DNA of 64,000 nucleotides from Chaetoderma sp. LZ-2023a (Eukaryota > Mollusca > Caudofoveata > Chaetodermatida > Chaetodermatidae), in contig CM067360.1 in assembly GCA_034401795.1 (NCBI GenBank), positions 123,843,401 to 123,907,400 of the forward strand, read 5' to 3'. A program made the translations under genes and the position numbers. This document shows positions 58,989 through 64,000 of this stretch, one piece after another (position 1 is the stretch's first letter; each line of letters opens with the position of its first letter). The notes under the pieces are model-generated. The model was given only the letters and a program-made list of their open reading frames with translations. It was not told the origin of the DNA and did not search any database.

Positions 58989-60289
58989 TGAGAAATCTAC
59001 TGTCGCCCAAGATTACTCTTTGGTCTAGAAACTCTGGAAATGAACCAAACCAAAATTCTCCGGCAACTCCAATCCCTTTCAAAGTGTAGATCCTCAACAG
59101 CAACACTTTGCTTACTGGGCATAAGACCTATATAAGCTGAGATAGACTGCAGAAAACTGAACTTCTTAGGAAACATACTCAGAAAACGAGAGACGCTAGA
59201 GTATCAAATAGCTGCGAGACAGTTAGCTGTAAAGAGTATCAGAAGCAGCAACTGGTTTATGAGATGTCAACACCTACTCTCTAAGTATGACCTTCCAAGT
59301 ATCTACCAGCTGATTGACAGCATCCCTTCAAAACCTCAGTGGAAAGCAGCAGTAGACACACAGGTTAATAAAGTTGTTCATGAAGCCTGGAAGAATGACG
59401 CCAGCACAAAATCCACCCTCAAGTATCTTAACGTTCTCGACTGCTCAGTGAACCGTGTCCACCATGTCTGGAGCTCTACTGATAATACAACAAGAGATGT
59501 AAGACGTGCCACGATAAAAGCGAAACTCCTGGTTGATACATACATTCTACAGGCTAATCGTAGTCGCTTCAATCAGTTTGCTGCACCTAACACATGCCAG
59601 CTTTGTCGACTAACAAAAGAAGACAGAACTCACTTCCTCGTAACTTGTCCAATGCTGATGGAATCCAGAAAACCGTATCTAGAAGATATCCGCTCCGTTG
59701 TACTCCAGGAGATCGACCCAGTAGCATATGATAGGCTGATTGCTGACCCAGAAAACGTGGCTCAACTAATCTTAGACCACTCCAAACTTTTCCCCTGCTC
59801 CGATATCAACCTGTCTGCAGAGAACTATCAAAAAGTATCCAGAATCACACGCGCTCTCTGCTATGCCCTTCATTTGAAGCGAACTGACCTGGAAAGCCAT
59901 CTGTATATAACTAAATCTCCGTGAATTTGTACTTTGTGCACATACACCTTTTGCCGCACTGACCTTTGTCAAGCTGTCACACACGAACTATCTACAGCAT
60001 GCACACACTTCTCAACATGATCGAATTGCTTGCCTGAGCTACGGGTCCTGGGAAATTGATATAACCTGGATACTCTCCCAGGAGTGTCAGGGTCGCAACG
60101 GATTCAATCCAGCTTGTGCGCGTGTGCTCGGCAACATCCGTTGCTTCTTCGTGTCTTCCGAACATTAGTTAAATTAATAAAAACTTTAATAATAAACTAT
60201 TGTGCAACTCAAGTTGCAACTATTCGTTACCCTGCTCGTGCCAGGGGTGAGCCCATCGAGGCTGGCGTTCCGAGTACAGATTACAGATT
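58989..60289 (+). mobile_element. 5'-truncated non-LTR retrotransposon insertion
   Basis: About 1.3 kb flanked by ATGCC on both sides (58984-58988 and 60290-60294). It ends with a short tail, ACAGATT repeated (TACAGATTACAGATT). It holds the C-terminal part of an ORF2 (below) and a 3' UTR of about 360 bases. The insertion split a family A copy, so it is younger than that copy. Confidence 0.82.
59010..59924 (+). pseudogene. retrotransposon ORF2, C-terminal part
   Basis: One frame runs from about 59010 (LLFGLETLEMNQTKILRQLQ) with a single in-frame TAA at about 59134 in the LGIRPI-x-AEIDCRKLNFLG block. It is open from there to TGA at 59922. It contains NRVHHVWSSTDNTTRDVRR, the Cys/His motif CQLCRLTKEDRTHFLVTCP and a long C-terminal tail ending HLYITKSP. 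This is the post-RT thumb and zinc-knuckle region of a LINE-like ORF2. The RT catalytic domain and the endonuclease are missing through 5' truncation. Less decayed than the copy at 14225-14815. Confidence 0.88.
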
Positions 60290-60720
60290 ATGCCGCTCAT
60301 ATTTCTAGCTAAGCTCCGACCAATTCTCGCTTAACTTCGCCCACTTTTACGTGTTCTGGAATCATTTTATATACTTTGAATCACGAATTCCCAGTATTCC
60401 AATTCCAGGTGTACCAGTCAATTTAATTTCAAAATGTTTAACAGAATGTTTAGTAAATAGTAAATTCATTAAAGAAATATAATTCGTTCACTTGACAGAC
60501 CTTTCACTGTTCATAACGGAGATAGATACTTGATTATGTATTGTGACGTCAGCTTACGCGTGATATAACTGATTATGACGTCATATGATTTTAAACAATT
60601 TTCATATCTGAAACAGCAGATGCAGGTTTATGTGGTATCATTAGAAAGTAGATGATTAGATGTGTACACAGAGGAAAGGACACTTGTGGAATGATATTCA
60701 AATTGGATCCCCACAGTATA

Positions 60721-60759
60721 CTGAAGAAGAAGAAGAAGAAGAAGAAGAAGAAGAAGAAT
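60721..60759. repeat. (GAA)n microsatellite
   Basis: Twelve GAA units. Confidence 0.95.
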
Positions 60760-61039
60760 ATATAGATTGAATACATATAATCGCATAGACGATCATAATC
60801 TGTTACGTACTTCCGAGGTTTGCTCGCATTTTGTAGAATCAATATCAATTCCCCAGTTTAGGGGATATTTTTTTCAATTTATTCTTTAATTTGAGTCAAA
60901 TCGGATCAATGTTTTCTAAGAAACAGCACTTGGCAGACAAACAAGCAGACAGAGAGCTTCGAGGATAATACCCTCTCTCCACACGAGAATAACATTCCCA
61001 CCCACACGCAGTGCTCACTCAGACAATGGAATTGATAAA

Positions 61040-61445
61040 ATGGACATTTCCAGTTTATCTATCGATAATATTACGTCATAATCAACTACGTGACGTGTAG
61101 GATGACGTATATAATCAATGACGCCATGAATGACGTAGATAAGTTCGTCACGAACACTTAATTGATGACGGACTAAGCATCGTTGCACGAATTGTATGTT
61201 TTTACTATTTAATAAACATGCTGTTTAATATTTTGAAACTAATTTGACTAGGCGATGCTGCTGCCATTGTCAGCAATAGCATCCCGTCAAATTAGTCTCA
61301 AAATATTCAACAGCTTACCTGGATAGTTTTCTGGAAATTGATAGTCAGATAGTTCAGGGATCGATCGGTACCAACGCGGGAGAGGTGTGGGTGGTGATTT
61401 GCTAATGGCTAGAGGTGGGCGTAGCTAAAACTGTATTCCTCTATT
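61040..61445 (-). repeat. family A foldback element, complete
   Basis: AATGGACATTTCCAGTTTATC and AAACTGTATTCCTCTATT ends. CRE sites all one base off (TTACGTCATA, TGACGTATAT). Strong hairpin around GCTGCTGCCATTGTCAGC, GATCGATCGG. Confidence 0.9.
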
Positions 61446-62112
61446 GGCCTTCATTTTAAGCCTTTGAGCCCCGAAGTCCCAAAATCTTAATTTCAATGAA
61501 ACGATCTGTAAGATTATGATATTAATTTGACATGAACCTGTTGCTGTCATACAACATCTCCTAGGTAAATTATATTCAACAGAAATATAATTAAATTCAA
61601 AACTATATTTTATGGTTGCCATTTCGGGTTCAAAAGTAAAGGTTCTTGCCAGAGCAAGACGGATATTGTTACAATGTCCAATAAGAAAGTCATACAGATA
61701 TGGCTTCAAACTGGAGTACATACAGAATACCTGCTTACTCTAGGTTTACCTAGAGCGAATGCACTGCATTCGTACGGTTTGGTTGATAGACGCGTGGTTT
61801 CATAATGCACAATGTTAAATGTCACGACTCGTGTAACTGACTGCATCATTCTCACTTGGCTTCAGTACTTTATAAATTTCAAAATGTGTTTAATAGTGGG
61901 AGAATTGGCATAGTTTAACATAAAAATAGCATCCAGAATCGAGTTTGGACTGTCTTATATTATATATATATTTATATATATGGGTAGTCTTGTTTGACAA
62001 AATATGTTCAACAAACATGCTGAAGGTCATTAACTCATAGTTAGATGGCCTGCTACTGAATTATTAGCTTTCCTTAAACATAATACTTTTGAAAATGAAA
62101 ACTATAATTTGG
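61446..62112. other. nothing recognised
   Basis: AT-rich, includes a TATATATATATTTATATATA stretch near 61962. No exon signal. Confidence 0.6.
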
Positions 62113-64000
62113 AGGTGAAGTGAGGCGAGGTGAGGTGAGGTGAGGGGAGGTGAGGTGAGGTGAGGTGAGGCTGGTGTGGTGCAGTGTGGTGCGGTGTGGT
62201 GAGGTGGGTGAGATGATGTGAGTTGAGTTGAGTTGAGGTGATGTGAGGTGAGGTGATGTGAGGTGGGGTGAGGTGAGGTGAGGTGAGGTGAGGTGAGGTG
62301 AGGTGAGGTGAGGTGAGGTGAGGTGAGGTGAGGTGAGGTGAGGTGAGGTGAGGTGAAGTGAAGTGAGGTGAGGTGAGGTGAAGTGAGGTGAGGTGAGGTG
62401 AAGTGAGGTGAGGTGAGGTGAGGTGAGGTGAGGTGAGGTGAGGTGAGGTGAGGTGAGGTGAGGTGAGGTGAGGGGAGGTGAGGTGAGGTGAGGTGAGGCT
62501 GGTGTGGTGCAGTGTGGTGCGGTGTGGTGAGGTGGGTGAGATGATGTGAGTTGAGTTGAGTTGAGGTGATGTGAGGTGAGGTGATGTGAGGTGAGGTGAG
62601 GTGAGGTGAGGTGAGGTGAAGTGAAGTGAGGTGAGGTGAGGTGAGGTGAGGTGAAGTGAGGTGAGGTGAGGTGAAGTGAGGTGAGGTGAGGTGAGGTGAG
62701 GTGAGGTGAGGTGAGGTGAGGTGAGGTGAAGTGAGGTGAGGTGAGGTGAGGTGAGGTGAGGCGAGGTGAGGCAAAGCGAAGCGAAGCGAGGCGGGGCGAG
62801 GCGAGGCGGGGCGGGGTGGGGTGGGGTGGGTGGGATGTGGTGGGGTGGGGTGGGGTGGGGTGGGGTGGGGTGAGGTGAGGTTAGGTGGGGTGAGGTGGAA
62901 TGAGGTGAGGTGGTGTGAGGTGAGGTGAGGAAGGTGCAGTGAGGCCGATGAGGTGATGTGAGTTGGTGAGGTGAGGTGAAGTGAGGTGAGGTGAGGTGAG
63001 GTGAGGTGAGGTGAGGTGAGGTGAGGTGAGGTGAGGTGAGGTGAGGTGAGGTGAGGTGAGGTGAGGTGAGGTGAGGTGAGGTGAGGTGAGGTGAGGTGAG
63101 GTGAGGTGAGGTGAGGCGGGTGGGTGGGTGGGGTCCGGTGAGGTGAGGTGAGGCGGGTGGGTGCGGTAAGTTGATGTGAGGTGATGTGAAGTGGAATGAG
63201 ATGACGTGGGTGGGGTTTGGTGGGGTGGGATTGGGTGAAGTGAGGTGACGTGAGATGAGGTGAAGTGAGGTATGGAGGGGTGGAGTCGGGCGGGTGGAGT
63301 GGGTTGAGGTGAGGTGATGTGGAGTGAGGTGGTGAGGTGAGGTGAGGTGAGGTGAGGTGAGGTGAGGTGAGGTGAGGTGAGGTGAGGTGGAATGAAGTGA
63401 CGTGGGGTGAGGTGGGGTGTGTGGGATGAGGTGAGGTGAGGTGAGGTGAAGTGAGGTGAGGTGAGGTGAGGTGAGGTGAGGTGAGGTGAGGTGAGGTGAG
63501 GTGAGGTGAGGTGAGGTGAGGTGAGGTGAGGTGAGGTGAGGTGAGGTGAGGTGAGGTGAGGTGAGGTGAGGTGAGGTGAGGTGAGGTGAGTTGAGGTGAG
63601 GTAGTGTAAGGTGAGGTGAGGTGAGGTGAGGTGAGGTGAGGTGAGGTGAGGTGAGGTGAGGTGAGGTGAGGCTATGTGAAGTAGTGTAAGGTGTGGTGAG
63701 GTGAGGTGAGGTGAGGTGAGGTGAGGTGAGGTGAGGTGAGGTGAGGTGAGGTGAGGTGAGGTGAGGCGAGATGAGGCGAGGTGAGATGAGGTGAGGTGAT
63801 ATGGGGTGAGATGAGGTGAGGTGATATGGGGTGAGGTGAGGTGAGGTGAGGTGAGGTGAGTTGAAGTAAGGTTTTGTGGTGTCGAGTGGAGTGAAGTGAG
63901 GTGAGAGGTGAGAGGTAAGGTGAGGTGAGGTGAGGTGAGGTGAGGTGAGGTGAGGTGAGGTGAGGTGTTGTGTGGTGAGGTGAGGTGAGGTGAGGTGAGG
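62113..64000. repeat. (GGTGA)n pentanucleotide satellite, runs off the window
   Basis: At least 1.9 kb of GGTGA with GGTGG, GATGT and GCGAG variants. A non-repetitive-looking block beginning GGCTGGTGTGGTGCAGTG occurs at 62169 and again at 62497. The 236-codon minus frame (His/Leu/Thr/Ser/Pro cycle) is an artefact. Confidence 0.97.

Larger units (their letters stand above)
58962..60600 (+). repeat. family A element split by a retrotransposon
   Basis: The left tip GATACATTTTTAGCCATGCC ends at 58988 and the element resumes at 60290 with ATGCCGCTCATATTTCTAGC, exactly continuing the family A order. Then comes a core lacking most of the hairpin, TTTAGTAAATAGTAAATTC and two exact TGACGTCA octamers. 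Confidence 0.82.

Noticed and set aside
62064..62774. 236-codon His/Leu/Thr/Ser/Pro repeat protein
   Set aside because: A pentanucleotide repeat gives a five-residue cycle in every frame; no start context or flanking exon.

Overview
This is a gene-poor, repeat-rich stretch of an animal nuclear genome, most likely a marine invertebrate. A mollusc or another lophotrochozoan is my best guess, but nothing in the sequence fixes the clade. The eukaryotic signs are short exons with GT/AG borders and matching codon phases, decayed non-LTR retrotransposons, dozens of foldback (MITE-like) elements, and long trinucleotide and pentanucleotide arrays. I see no tRNA, rRNA or CRISPR feature.

One host gene is convincing. 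On the minus strand, ten exons between about 36965 and 3753 encode a protein that looks like KSR (kinase suppressor of Ras), the scaffold of the RAF-MEK-ERK cascade. In order they carry a short Cys/His-rich piece that may be the start of a C1 domain, a 945-base Ser/Thr-rich exon, a kinase-like domain spread over seven exons, and a C-terminal tail with a stop codon and a nearby AATAAA. The phases agree across every intron. The N-terminus is not identified; one candidate upstream exon lies at 47358-47454. The kinase domain lacks most catalytic residues: only one glycine in the P-loop, His for the VAIK Lys, Met for the HRD Asp and DHG for DFG. One exon also carries a 2-base TG surplus that breaks the frame. 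The locus is therefore either a pseudogene or a divergent pseudokinase gene hit by a sequencing or assembly error.

Most of the rest is repeats, largely in the introns. Family A (about 30 copies, 350-420 bp) has a central perfect hairpin and carries one to three copies of the octamer TGACGTCA, the CREB/ATF site. Family B (about 18 copies, 200-240 bp) is a foldback with TTAACCC-type ends. Other elements include an 800-bp TIR element (1615-2405), smaller foldbacks, several minisatellites (including two related ~50-60 bp arrays 20 kb apart), and a GGTGA-type satellite that runs off the right edge.

Non-LTR retrotransposon remains include an ORF1-bearing element with no ORF2 (about 50430-53930), a 5'-truncated ORF2 insertion with an apparent target-site duplication inside a family A copy (58989-60289), two older ORF2 fragments on the minus strand, and several 3' tails. 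These elements are independent of the KSR-like gene, but several lie at or very close to its splice borders.
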